Shown here piece by piece: positions 56,584-64,000 of a DNA stretch of 64,000 nt. The position numbers and the translations under genes were made by a program. The DNA comes from Chelatococcus reniformis (GTDB lineage Bacteria; Pseudomonadota; Alphaproteobacteria; Rhizobiales; Beijerinckiaceae). Numbering within the stretch: the first letter of the stretch is position 1; each line of letters begins with the position of its first letter. The stretch lies in NCBI RefSeq assembly GCF_014640075.1, contig NZ_BMGG01000002.1, positions 372,001-436,000 of the forward strand, read 5' to 3'. The notes under the pieces were generated by a model. It ran no database searches. It was not told where the DNA came from and saw only the letters and a list, made by a program, of their open reading frames with translations.

Positions 56584-57822
56584 ATGGGGCGAGGATACTT
56601 GGGGCGAGGACACTTGGGGCGAGGGCCCTTGGGGCGAAGGCCCTTGGGCATCGGCTTGGCGCTGGTGGCCGGCATCGGCCTGGCAGCAGGTCCGGCGTTT
56701 CCTGCCTCGGCGGCGCAAGAAGCCATCAAGATCGGCCAGTCGTCGGTCTACAGCGGGCCCGCTTCGGCCTTCTCGACCATTCCCCGATTGCAGGCGGCAT
56801 ACGTGCGGATGCTCAACCAGCAGGGTGGAATCGGCGGCAAGGCGATCGAGTTCATTTCGCTCGACGACGCATTCACGCCCGCCAAGGCGGTCGAGAACAC
56901 GCGCAAGCTCGTTGAGGGCGACGGCGTGCTGTTCATGTTCTCCTATTTCGGCTCGTCGCAGGGCCTCGCCACCCGCAAGTACCTCAACAGCAAGGGCATT
57001 CCGCAGCTGTTCGTGTCCAGCGGCGCCGCGGCCTTCGGCGATTACAAGGAATTTCCGTGGACCATCGGCTGGCCGCCGACGATCGTCTCGGAGGGACGCG
57101 CCGTCGGGACCTACATCGCCGAGAACCTCAAGGGCCAGAAGATCGGCATCCTGTCGGAGAACGCCGAATACGGCCGCGACTACATCAGGGGCTTGAAACA
57201 GTCGCTCGGTCCGGCTGCGGCCGACATCGTGAGGGAAATGACCTACGAGGTCGGAGACCCGACGATCGATTCCCAGATCATATCGTTGAAGGCCGCCGAC
57301 GTGTCGGTCCTGGTCGACATCAGCACGCCGAAATACGCCGCCCAGGCGATCAGGAAGCTCGATTCCCTGGGGTGGAAGCCCGCCCATTTCATCTATTCCG
57401 CGTCGGCCTCGATCGGCGCGACGATCACGCCGGTCGGGGCGGACAAGGCCGTCGGTGTGATGTCGGCCACCTTCTTCAAGGATCCGAACGACCCTCAGTG
57501 GGCCGGCGACCCGGCGCTGAAGGCGTGGACGCATTTCATGGAGACCTATTTCCCGGAAGGGGATCGGCGGGAGATCTACAACGTCATCTCTTACCTGCAG
57601 GGCGAGACGTTGAAGAAGGTGCTCGAGCAGTGTGACGGGGATTTCTCTCGCGCCAATATCATGAAGCAGGCCACCAACCTGGATTTTCAGCCGGGGATGC
57701 TGCTGCCGGGTATCCGCATCAAGACGGCGCCCGATGACTATTATCCCATCGAGCAGCTTCAGATGACCCGGTTCGATGGAACGCGGTTCGTGCCGTTCGG
57801 TGGTCTGATCAGCGGCAAGTGA
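56584..57822 (+). CDS. ABC transporter substrate-binding protein with N-terminal LGRGx repeats
   Basis: 412 residues. Before the signal peptide (LGIGLALVAGIGLAAGPAFP) there are four copies of a 15-base unit coding GRGYL, GRGHL, GRGPL, GRRPL. The mature protein has the type I periplasmic-binding fold: AIKIGQSSVYSGPASAFSTI, GGIGGKAIEFISLDDAFTPA, GILSENAEYGRDYIRGLKQS, VSVLVDISTPKYAAQAIRKL. This is the LivK/amide-binding family. A GGGGGG ribosome-binding site precedes the ATG. It starts the cluster with the BKACE and dehalogenase genes, 64 bases before the former. No permease is encoded nearby. Confidence 0.9.
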   Translation: MGRGYLGRGHLGRGPLGRRPLGIGLALVAGIGLAAGPAFPASAAQEAIKIGQSSVYSGPASAFSTIPRLQAAYVRMLNQQGGIGGKAIEFISLDDAFTPAKAVENTRKLVEGDGVLFMFSYFGSSQGLATRKYLNSKGIPQLFVSSGAAAFGDYKEFPWTIGWPPTIVSEGRAVGTYIAENLKGQKIGILSENAEYGRDYIRGLKQSLGPAAADIVREMTYEVGDPTIDSQIISLKAADVSVLVDISTPKYAAQAIRKLDSLGWKPAHFIYSASASIGATITPVGADKAVGVMSATFFKDPNDPQWAGDPALKAWTHFMETYFPEGDRREIYNVISYLQGETLKKVLEQCDGDFSRANIMKQATNLDFQPGMLLPGIRIKTAPDDYYPIEQLQMTRFDGTRFVPFGGLISGK

Positions 57823-57886
57823 CTATGATCGAGCGCAAATAGGCGTGCTGCCGCGGACGTGGCGCAACCGGCGGGGAGGGACGGCG

Positions 57887-58756
57887 TTGTCGCAGCCGGT
57901 ATGGTTGGAAGTGGCGCTCAACGGTCCGTGGGGGCGGGGGCTTCAGCCGCTGGCCCCCGTGTCCGTCGACGCCATCGTCGGGGAGGCGGTGGCCTGCGTG
58001 CAGGCTGGCGCGGCCATCGTGCACCTTCACGCCTACGACGCGGAAGGTCGCCAGCAGGTCGATTGCGCCGACACCTATGCCCGAATCATCGAGGCAATCC
58101 GCGAGCGGGCCGGAGCCATCGTCTACCCGACGATCGCGTCCGGCGACGACCGCTATGCGATCATCGAGCAACTGGCCGCCAGAGGCCTGCTGGAGTGGGC
58201 GGTCGTCGACCCCGGCAGCGTCAACATCGAGCCGCTTCATCCGGGCGAGGCCGGCCTGCCCAGCTTCACCTACGTCAACACGCCGGCCAATTTGGAGCGC
58301 GGGTTCGATCTCGCCGCGCGGCACGGCTTTCATCCGGCCTTCGCCTGCTACGAGCCCGGCTTCGTGCGCGCCGGCGCCGCTTACTGCCGGCGCCAGCCCG
58401 CTGTGCCGCGGCCGGTCTATCGCCTGATGTTCTCCTCCACCTTCAGCTTCGGCTTTCCGCCCGGGCCCCAGGGGCTGCGCGCCTACAAGGCGCTGCTCGA
58501 CGAGGTCGCGCCGGGCGAGCCGTTCATGGTGAGCGGCCTCGGCGTCGACGTGCGGCCCCTGGCCCGCGACGCGGTCGCCCTGGGCGGCCATGTGCGGGTC
58601 GGGCTGGAGGATGCGCCGCTGGGAAGCCCGCACACGAACCTCGAGCTCGTCGAGGAGATGGCGGGCCTCATCCGCGACGCCGGGCGGCAGCTCGCGACCG
58701 CGGACGAGGTCCGCCGGCAATTGGCGGCGCGCTTGCCGCGGGAGGTCGTGCGTTGA
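57887..58756 (+). CDS. 3-keto-5-aminohexanoate cleavage enzyme family (BKACE, DUF849)
   Basis: 289 residues of the beta-keto acid cleavage TIM barrel: EVALNGPWG at the start, the zinc-type motif AAIVHLHAYDAEG near residue 45, VYPTIASGDDRY, SVNIEPLHPGEAG, FACYEPGFVRAGA, FMVSGLGVDVRPLARDAVAL and GHVRVGLEDAPLGSPH. BKACEs cleave a 3-oxo acid with acetyl-CoA as acceptor; the substrate side chain varies. The start is a TTG with GGGGAGGG 6 bases upstream; a GTG at 57845 is an alternative. It overlaps the dehalogenase gene by four bases. Confidence 0.87.
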   Translation: MSQPVWLEVALNGPWGRGLQPLAPVSVDAIVGEAVACVQAGAAIVHLHAYDAEGRQQVDCADTYARIIEAIRERAGAIVYPTIASGDDRYAIIEQLAARGLLEWAVVDPGSVNIEPLHPGEAGLPSFTYVNTPANLERGFDLAARHGFHPAFACYEPGFVRAGAAYCRRQPAVPRPVYRLMFSSTFSFGFPPGPQGLRAYKALLDEVAPGEPFMVSGLGVDVRPLARDAVALGGHVRVGLEDAPLGSPHTNLELVEEMAGLIRDAGRQLATADEVRRQLAARLPREVVR

Positions 58757-59478
58757 CGGCAAAACTGGAAGCATTCGTGTTCGACGTGTTCGGCACAGTG
58801 GTGGATTGGCGCTCCGGCATCGCCCAGGAGGTGACGGCCAGCGGCCTCATCGGGCCCGACGCGGAACGCGCCTTCGAGTTCGCCGATGCCTGGCGGCGCC
58901 GGTACGTGCCGTCGTTCATCGAGGTCAACAGCGGCCGGCGCCCGTTCGCAAAGCTGGACGCGCTGCACTTCGAGAATCTCCTGGAGACCCTGCTCGAATT
59001 CGGCGTCGACCCGCTCGCACTGCCCGAGGCTGCGCTCACGGAACTGAACCACGCCTGGCACCGGTTGCCGCCATGGCCCGACTCGGTCCGGGGCTTGGCG
59101 CTCCTCAAATCGAGATTTGTCATCGCACCGCATTCCAACGGCAATCTCCGCTTGCTCCTCGATATGGCCAAGCACGGCGGCCTGCCATGGGACGCGATCC
59201 TGGGCGCGGAGGTGGTCGGCGCCTACAAGCCCGTGCCGCAATCCTACCTTCGCACCGCGGAGCTGCTGTCGCTGCGGCCCGACCAGGTGTGCATGGTGGC
59301 CGCCCACAACGACGATCTCGCTGCCGCCAGGGCCTGCGGCTTGCGCACGGCGTTCGTGCTCCGCCCGCACGAACATGGCCCCCGGCAGACCACCGATCTG
59401 GCGCCCACTCAGGATTGGGACTTCGTGGTGAACTCGATCGCCGAGCTCGGCGAGATCGCTTGCGCATCACCGGGCTGA
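58753..59478 (+). CDS. HAD type II haloacid-dehalogenase-like hydrolase
   Basis: 241 residues. The HAD motif I is AFVFDVFGTVVDW with the nucleophile aspartate; motif II serine region FVIAPHSNGNLRLLLDMAKH; motif III lysine in GAEVVGAYKPVPQSYLRTAE; motif IV is VCMVAAHNDDLAAARACG. This matches the L-2-haloacid dehalogenase group (HAD-II), which removes halogen from 2-haloacids or acts on related acids. The start TTG overlaps the BKACE stop (TTGA). The coupling with BKACE and an SBP suggests a small acid-degradation unit. Confidence 0.88.
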   Translation: MTAKLEAFVFDVFGTVVDWRSGIAQEVTASGLIGPDAERAFEFADAWRRRYVPSFIEVNSGRRPFAKLDALHFENLLETLLEFGVDPLALPEAALTELNHAWHRLPPWPDSVRGLALLKSRFVIAPHSNGNLRLLLDMAKHGGLPWDAILGAEVVGAYKPVPQSYLRTAELLSLRPDQVCMVAAHNDDLAAARACGLRTAFVLRPHEHGPRQTTDLAPTQDWDFVVNSIAELGEIACASPG

Positions 59479-59554
59479 TGACGAGCGCGGGATCGTCGCA
59501 CCGACAGACGGGCGCCGGAGCCGCACGCCCGGCACGCCGGCGCTCCGCGGCCAG

Positions 59555-59722
59555 CTATTCCGTCACATAGCCGTCGAGGGCGCAGACAACTGCCGTACCG
59601 GCGAAGGCGGCCAGCAGCATCACCGCGCCGTCGCCCATCGCGATGAATGGCACCACGCCCGTCAGCGCGGCAGCCGTCAACAGCGCCAGAACGGCGCAGG
59701 ACCAGAGCAAGGGGGCCAACAT
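59555..59722 (-). CDS. Small two-helix membrane protein, 55 aa
   Basis: A short frame with two hydrophobic segments, LLWSCAVLALLTAAALTGVV and AVMLLAAFAGTAVVCAL, separated by a short polar loop (PFIAMGDG), ending DGYVTE. A strong ribosome-binding site (GGAGGAG) lies 7 bases before the ATG. No family recognised. Position between the dehalogenase and opgH, same strand as opgH. Confidence 0.65.
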   Translation of the reverse strand: MLAPLLWSCAVLALLTAAALTGVVPFIAMGDGAVMLLAAFAGTAVVCALDGYVTE

Positions 59723-59922
59723 CTGACGCTCCTCCGCGGCTCCGCGCCTGCGGAACCTCGGCCGGCCATCTTCGAACCGACCTCTCTATAGCTTCAGCCG
59801 TGTTGTGCTCGAGTGCGGGCGTGCCGCTTCATCCCCCAAGGGACCCACCACTCCCGCGCTAAACGCGATCCCCATCGCTTTGTTCCGATCGGAACGGCGT
59901 TCGGCGACGCCGGTTCTCGCCG

Positions 59923-62106
59923 TCAGCTCGCCGGCTGATGCGGCAGCGGCAGGCGCGACAGTCGGCCGATCAGCGACCGATCCTGCAGCACGATCATGCG
60001 CTCGCGCGGCTGCAGCCACGTCAGCGCATCGTCGATCGTCTCCGCGTCGGCCAGCTTTGCTTCGGCCACCGCCCGGTCGGGATCGATCTGGCCACGCCGC
60101 CGCTCCGCAGCGGCGGGCAACAAGCCTTCGTGCAGCTCGCGCACGCCGGGCTCGCGGTGGATCACGCGCAACGCGTCGGCGTCGTCGAAGCCCGCGAGTG
60201 CGAACTCGCCCTGAAGGGCGTTGGCCCGCGGCAGGATCGACGGCGGTTGCCTCTCCTCGGGCGTCAGCAGCAGACCGAGCTTGCGCAACGCCAGGCCGAC
60301 CGCCCGCTGCCCGCTCATCCATGAGATCGGGATGGCCAGCATCAGGCCGACGATGGTGGGCGACATCCACAGGAACAGCGAGGTGGCGATCAGGAAGGCG
60401 GTGAGGCCGGCGACGAAACCGAGTGCCATGTGCGGCCAGTGCCGCCGCACGATGTCGCCAAAGGAGATCGAACCGTCGTCGCGGCGCTGCGGGTTCCAGC
60501 CGGTGTCGCGGCCGAGCAGGATCTGAAACACCGCGCCGGACTGGATCACCATCAGGATGGGAGCGAGCAGCGCCGACAGGATCACTTCGAAAATGGTCGA
60601 CGCGATCAGGCGCAGGGCGCCGCCGCACTGCCTGCGGAGCGGGCCGCGCACCAGCGCGAGAATGAGCCCGAATGCCTTGGGTGCCAGCAGGATGCCCATG
60701 GTGAGGATAAACAGCGCGAGCGCGCGCTCGGGATCGAAGCGCGGCCACACCGGGAACAGAGAGAATTCCTTGCTGAAGTACTCGGGCCTCACGTAGCTCG
60801 TCTGCAGCACCAGCATGATGCCGATGATCAACTGGCAGAGCCACAGGGGCGAGGCGATGTAGGAGAAGATGCCGGTGGCAAAATGCTGGCGCGTCGGCCA
60901 CTTGAATCCGGACGAGCCAATGACGCGGATGTGCTGGAGGTTGCCCTGGCACCAGCGCCGGTCGCGCGTCGCCAGATCGATCAGTGACGGCGGGCTCTCC
61001 TCGTAGCTGCCGGGCAGGTCGGGCAGCATGTAGACCGACCAGCCGGCCCGGCGCATCAGCGCCGCCTCGACGAAGTCGTGAGATAGGATGTGACCGCCGA
61101 ACGGCGGCTTACCGGCGAGGTCGGGCATGCCGCAATGGGCGGCGAAGGCCGCGGTGCGAATGACGGCGTTGTGGCCCCAGTAGTTGCCGTCATGGCCCAT
61201 CCAGACTGCGAGGCCCTTGGCGATGATCGGGCCATAGATGCGAGCGGCGAACTGCTGCACGCGCGCAAACAACGTGTTGCGGTTCACGATCAGGGGCAGG
61301 CTCTGGACGATGCCTGCGTCCGGATCGGCCTCCATGGCCGCAGTGAGCCTGACCACGCAGTCGCCAGTCATCAGGCTATCGGCGTCGAGCACCAGCATGT
61401 GCTCGTAGGCGCCTCCCCAGCGGGTCACGAAATCGGCGATGTTGCCGGCCTTGCGGTGCGTATTCTTGGCGCGATGCCGGTAGTAGAGCCGTGCGTTGGG
61501 ACCGATGCGGCTGCGCATGGCGTCGAAGGCGCGCTCCTCCGCCACCCAGGCGTCCGGCCTCGTGCTGTCGGAGAGGACGAAATAGTCGAAGGCGGCGCCC
61601 TGGCCGGTTGCCTCGATGCTCTCGCGGATGGCGTAGAGGGCGGCGAAGACGCGGGCCGTCTCCTCGTTGTAGACCGGCATCACCACGGCGGTGCGCGAGG
61701 TCAGCGGCCCCGGCATGGGGGAGGGCCGTCGCGACGCGAACAGCAGCGCGAAGAAGCCGACCAGCGCACTGGTGAAGGCGATCGCGATCCAGGAAAAGTT
61801 GATCGTGAACAGGACAAGGAGGGCCCACTGGAGCACGGTGGTGCGGCTCACCGACACGACCGCATACATCTCGCGCGCGCCATAGGCGGTGAGCGCGATG
61901 CCGCCGCCGAACACGATGGCGCGGGCCAGGTACATGCCGAGCGACCGCCGGGACCCCGCCGGGCTGCGCTCATGGCGCGTTTCCCAGTGCCGCAGGGACT
62001 GCACCGGCATGTCGAGGCGCGATTCCGGCGGCGTCGCCGGTTCGGCCCCGGCGGGGGCGCCGCGGTCGGGCTTGGGCAGGTCTAGGGCGTCCATCGATAG
62101 AGCCAT
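59923..62106 (-). CDS. opgH: Glucans biosynthesis glucosyltransferase H
   Basis: 727 residues. A family-2 glycosyltransferase embedded in a membrane protein with about eight helices. The GT2 core has AVVMPVYNEETARVFAALYA, the DxD-type LVLDADSLMTGDCVV, the third aspartate in the HDFVEAAL region and the RRWCQGNLQH (QxxRW-like) motif. It polymerises the beta-1,2 or related backbone of periplasmic glucans from UDP-glucose at the inner membrane. It overlaps the opgG/D gene by 25 bases, so the two are co-translated. ATG at 62106. Confidence 0.95.
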   Translation of the reverse strand: MALSMDALDLPKPDRGAPAGAEPATPPESRLDMPVQSLRHWETRHERSPAGSRRSLGMYLARAIVFGGGIALTAYGAREMYAVVSVSRTTVLQWALLVLFTINFSWIAIAFTSALVGFFALLFASRRPSPMPGPLTSRTAVVMPVYNEETARVFAALYAIRESIEATGQGAAFDYFVLSDSTRPDAWVAEERAFDAMRSRIGPNARLYYRHRAKNTHRKAGNIADFVTRWGGAYEHMLVLDADSLMTGDCVVRLTAAMEADPDAGIVQSLPLIVNRNTLFARVQQFAARIYGPIIAKGLAVWMGHDGNYWGHNAVIRTAAFAAHCGMPDLAGKPPFGGHILSHDFVEAALMRRAGWSVYMLPDLPGSYEESPPSLIDLATRDRRWCQGNLQHIRVIGSSGFKWPTRQHFATGIFSYIASPLWLCQLIIGIMLVLQTSYVRPEYFSKEFSLFPVWPRFDPERALALFILTMGILLAPKAFGLILALVRGPLRRQCGGALRLIASTIFEVILSALLAPILMVIQSGAVFQILLGRDTGWNPQRRDDGSISFGDIVRRHWPHMALGFVAGLTAFLIATSLFLWMSPTIVGLMLAIPISWMSGQRAVGLALRKLGLLLTPEERQPPSILPRANALQGEFALAGFDDADALRVIHREPGVRELHEGLLPAAAERRRGQIDPDRAVAEAKLADAETIDDALTWLQPRERMIVLQDRSLIGRLSRLPLPHQPAS

Positions 62107-63638
62107 GTCTCGCTCAAGGGTTTGCCGCCCGCCTCCAAGACGAGACGCAACTCGCTGTTCTGTTCATTGCCCGGGTCGAGCTCGAAACCGACGCGGAGGG
62201 CCTTTCGTTCCGGATAGGGCCAGACGCGCACATTGGAGAGCGTGCCGGTGGCGGCGGAGAGAGCGGGCTTGATCTCCACCAGCGTGCGCGCGTCGCCAAG
62301 GACATCTCCCACGAACTCGACGAGAAACTTGCGGCGCCGTCCGCCGCCTCCGCGTCCGCTGCGCGTCTGCACCACCATGGCGAGCGGCGGCTGGTCCGGC
62401 ACCTTCCAGCACCAGAACTGGCGGTAGACGTACGAGGTCTCGCTGCCCGCGGGCAGGGCCTGCCGCGGCCGCCAATAAGCGATGACGTTGTCGTTGACCT
62501 CCGAATCGGTCGGAATCTCGATGAGTTGCACCGAGCCGTCGCCCCAGTCCCCCAGCGGCTCGACCCACAGGCTCGGCCGGCGCTCGTAGTTCTGGTCGTC
62601 GTCCTGAAAGATGGCAGCGTCGCGGTCGCGCTGGAGCAGGCCGAAGCCACGCGGGTTGGTGTCGACGAAGGCGGAGATCTGCAGTGCCTGGGGATTGCTG
62701 ATCGGCCGCCAGAGCCACTCCTGCTTGCCGTTGTACATCTGCAAGCCGTTGGTGTCGTAGACGGCGGCGCGCACGTCGTCGGTGTTGCGCCGGCTGCTGG
62801 CACCGAAGACGTAGGTCGCGGCCATGCCGCCCCAGCCGACGTGGTCGAGGTTGACGCGCGCGAACAGCGTCACCTCGACGTCGATGATGGTGACGTCGCC
62901 GGGCCGCACAGTGAACCGCACCGCGCCCGACGCGCTCTCCGAATCCATCAGCGCATGGATCGTCAGCGTATCGGCCGCCGGGGCGGGCTGCTCGATCCAG
63001 AAGGCGCGGAAGGCCGGAATCTCCTCGCCTCGCGTCTCTCCGGGCCGCAATGTCAGCGTCCGTGCCACGACGCCCATGGTCTGGCCTCGCGCGATGGCGC
63101 GGAAAAACGTCGCGCCCTGAAAGATGGCGACCTCATAGGGGCGCTCGCTGCCACTGAAGACGCGAAAGCCCGAGAAGCCGATGTCCTGGGTGGGCGGCTG
63201 GACCGACAGCCGGCCGAAGTCGAAGGCGGCCGCATCGTAGCCGAGCCGTCGCACGATGCCCTCTTCGACGATGTAGAGCACCACCTGGTCGCGGAACAGC
63301 GAGCCGCGGTGCAGCGGCTCGATGACGAAGCCGCGGTTCGCGTTGGACCAGAGCAGGCCGTTGGGCCGCGCCCGGATGCCGACATACTGCTCGTAGCTCA
63401 GGGACGAGAACGCATCCGGAAGGTCGTTGGCCGGCTGGGCGAAGGGCCGCTTGGCGAGCTGACGGGCGAGCTCGGTCACCTGAGAGGCCTCGAAGCGCGG
63501 CTTCTCGGCCCGCGCGTCCGCCGGCGCGGCACCGGGGGCGGGGGCGGGGGCCGGCGTGTCCTGGGCCGCCGCCCGGGTGGTCGTCCCCAGCACCGCCGTC
63601 GCCGCACCGGTGCGCAGCAGCTGTCTGCGGTCCATCAT
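62082..63638 (-). CDS. opgG: Glucan biosynthesis protein (OpgG/OpgD family), Tat-type signal
   Basis: 518 residues. The N-terminus MMDRRQLLRTGAATAVLG has a twin-arginine-like DRRQLL motif then a hydrophobic stretch and AAAQDT, so Tat export is likely. The body has the OpgG marks: FDFGRLSVQPPTQDIGFSGF, FLGASFFRA-like FQGATFFRAIARG, RAVVYDT-like RAAVYDTNGLQMYNGKQEWL, and DNVIAYWRPRQALPAGSETS. OpgG/OpgD proteins act in periplasmic glucan branching or release; the Tat-like start is closer to OpgD. It is upstream of and overlapping opgH. Confidence 0.92.
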   Translation of the reverse strand: MMDRRQLLRTGAATAVLGTTTRAAAQDTPAPAPAPGAAPADARAEKPRFEASQVTELARQLAKRPFAQPANDLPDAFSSLSYEQYVGIRARPNGLLWSNANRGFVIEPLHRGSLFRDQVVLYIVEEGIVRRLGYDAAAFDFGRLSVQPPTQDIGFSGFRVFSGSERPYEVAIFQGATFFRAIARGQTMGVVARTLTLRPGETRGEEIPAFRAFWIEQPAPAADTLTIHALMDSESASGAVRFTVRPGDVTIIDVEVTLFARVNLDHVGWGGMAATYVFGASSRRNTDDVRAAVYDTNGLQMYNGKQEWLWRPISNPQALQISAFVDTNPRGFGLLQRDRDAAIFQDDDQNYERRPSLWVEPLGDWGDGSVQLIEIPTDSEVNDNVIAYWRPRQALPAGSETSYVYRQFWCWKVPDQPPLAMVVQTRSGRGGGGRRRKFLVEFVGDVLGDARTLVEIKPALSAATGTLSNVRVWPYPERKALRVGFELDPGNEQNSELRLVLEAGGKPLSETWLYRWTP

Positions 63639-63905
63639 GGCCGCACCGGCCCCACGGGGCATGCGAGGGGCGAGACGGCGAGGCGGACGGCAGACGATGA
63701 GTGAACGCGGGGCAAGGCCATCGAAGCAGGTTGTCTGGTGAGAGGAATGAGCATGACTAGCACGGCCCGGTGCCGTGATGGGAGGCCATCGGGGTCTGGA
63801 AGCGCGAACGACGGATAAAAGCCGCACCGACTTTGACAGGCGCATGGTTTTGAGGTGGTTAGCCCGTGGCCGCGGGTCGGCCGGCCATCGTGGGCACGGG
63901 CAGCA

Positions 63906-64000
63906 ATGGGCAGCGCCATGACAGAGCAGTCATCCGAGGATCGGCAAGCGTTCAAGGCCGTCGTCCTGGCGGCAGGCGAGGGCACGCGGATGCGCTCCGC
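63906..64000 (+). CDS. glmU: Start of bifunctional GlmU (partial)
   Basis: The frame from ATG 63906 (or 63918) leads into FKAVVLAAGEGTRMRS, the nucleotide-binding loop of the uridylyltransferase domain of GlmU, which makes UDP-N-acetylglucosamine. Only the first ~31 residues are in the window, so the assignment to GlmU rather than a related sugar nucleotidyltransferase rests on this loop. Confidence 0.75.
   Translation, partial: MGSAMTEQSSEDRQAFKAVVLAAGEGTRMRS

Noticed and set aside
56584-56645. The 15-base repeats as a CRISPR array.
   Set aside because: The units are contiguous, without spacers, and in coding frame; no cas genes are present.

Overview
The window is high-GC alphaproteobacterial chromosome, most likely from the order Hyphomicrobiales (Rhizobiales). 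Evidence for this is the syntenic block PCMT methyltransferase - tolC - popZ - valS, the DUF2842 - ctaA - O-acetylhomoserine sulfhydrylase neighbourhood, an ExoR-like Sel1-repeat protein, a cyclic glucan opgG/opgH pair, and intergenic repeats of the TAGAGCATTTCC and TTAGAGCGGG types that are common in this order. I could not search databases, so the genus is left open.

Left part (1-18.3 kb). The window opens with the end of an ABC-type protein with a degenerate ATPase and a cyclic-nucleotide-binding partner. Housekeeping genes follow (DUF2842, ctaA, metY, DUF2277). Next come single metabolic or stress genes: an FMN reductase, a TylF-like methyltransferase, an HD hydrolase, a GlxA-type regulator, a furA-katG operon, an AI-2E-type exporter, a pirin, and a glyoxalase-fold dioxygenase with a divergent LysR regulator. 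Two decayed loci lie here: a frameshifted DUF3320 tail and a LysR/cupin double remnant.

18.3-22.7 kb is accessory. It holds a Phd-VapC toxin-antitoxin module with a palindromic operator, a LuxR regulator with an atypical receiver, a second unrelated LuxR regulator and a decayed ATP-dependent DNA ligase. It ends at a tRNA-Asn whose 3' end faces it.

22.9-41.3 kb is core: tRNA-Cys, PCMT, tolC, popZ, valS, a DUF2459 protein, mntH with a metal-type operator, an exoR-like gene, a CHASE2 adenylate cyclase, exonuclease III, a ceramidase-family membrane protein, a lytic transglycosylase and several small secreted or lipoprotein genes. Two of the three copies of a ~100-bp two-hairpin repeat lie here; the third is at 4.2 kb.

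41.4-49.8 kb is one catabolic locus. A leftward five-gene operon (acyl-CoA dehydrogenase, ADP-forming acyl-CoA synthetase, a small SCP2-like protein, alpha/beta hydrolase, aldehyde dehydrogenase) has a divergent LysR regulator, a palindrome between them, and a periplasmic substrate-binding protein beyond. It looks like a self-contained acid/ester degradation pathway of unknown substrate.

49.9-56.3 kb is a second accessory stretch. It contains small secreted and small cytosolic proteins, an AT-rich LuxR paralogue of the one at 19.7 kb, and a Hint-domain protein preceded by a long AT-rich leader. About 1 kb without genes follows, and the stretch ends at a tRNA-Lys whose 3' end faces it. The right end has a substrate-binding protein, a BKACE (DUF849) enzyme and a HAD-II dehalogenase in a tight cluster, an unlisted 55-aa membrane protein, opgH and opgG/D, and the start of glmU.
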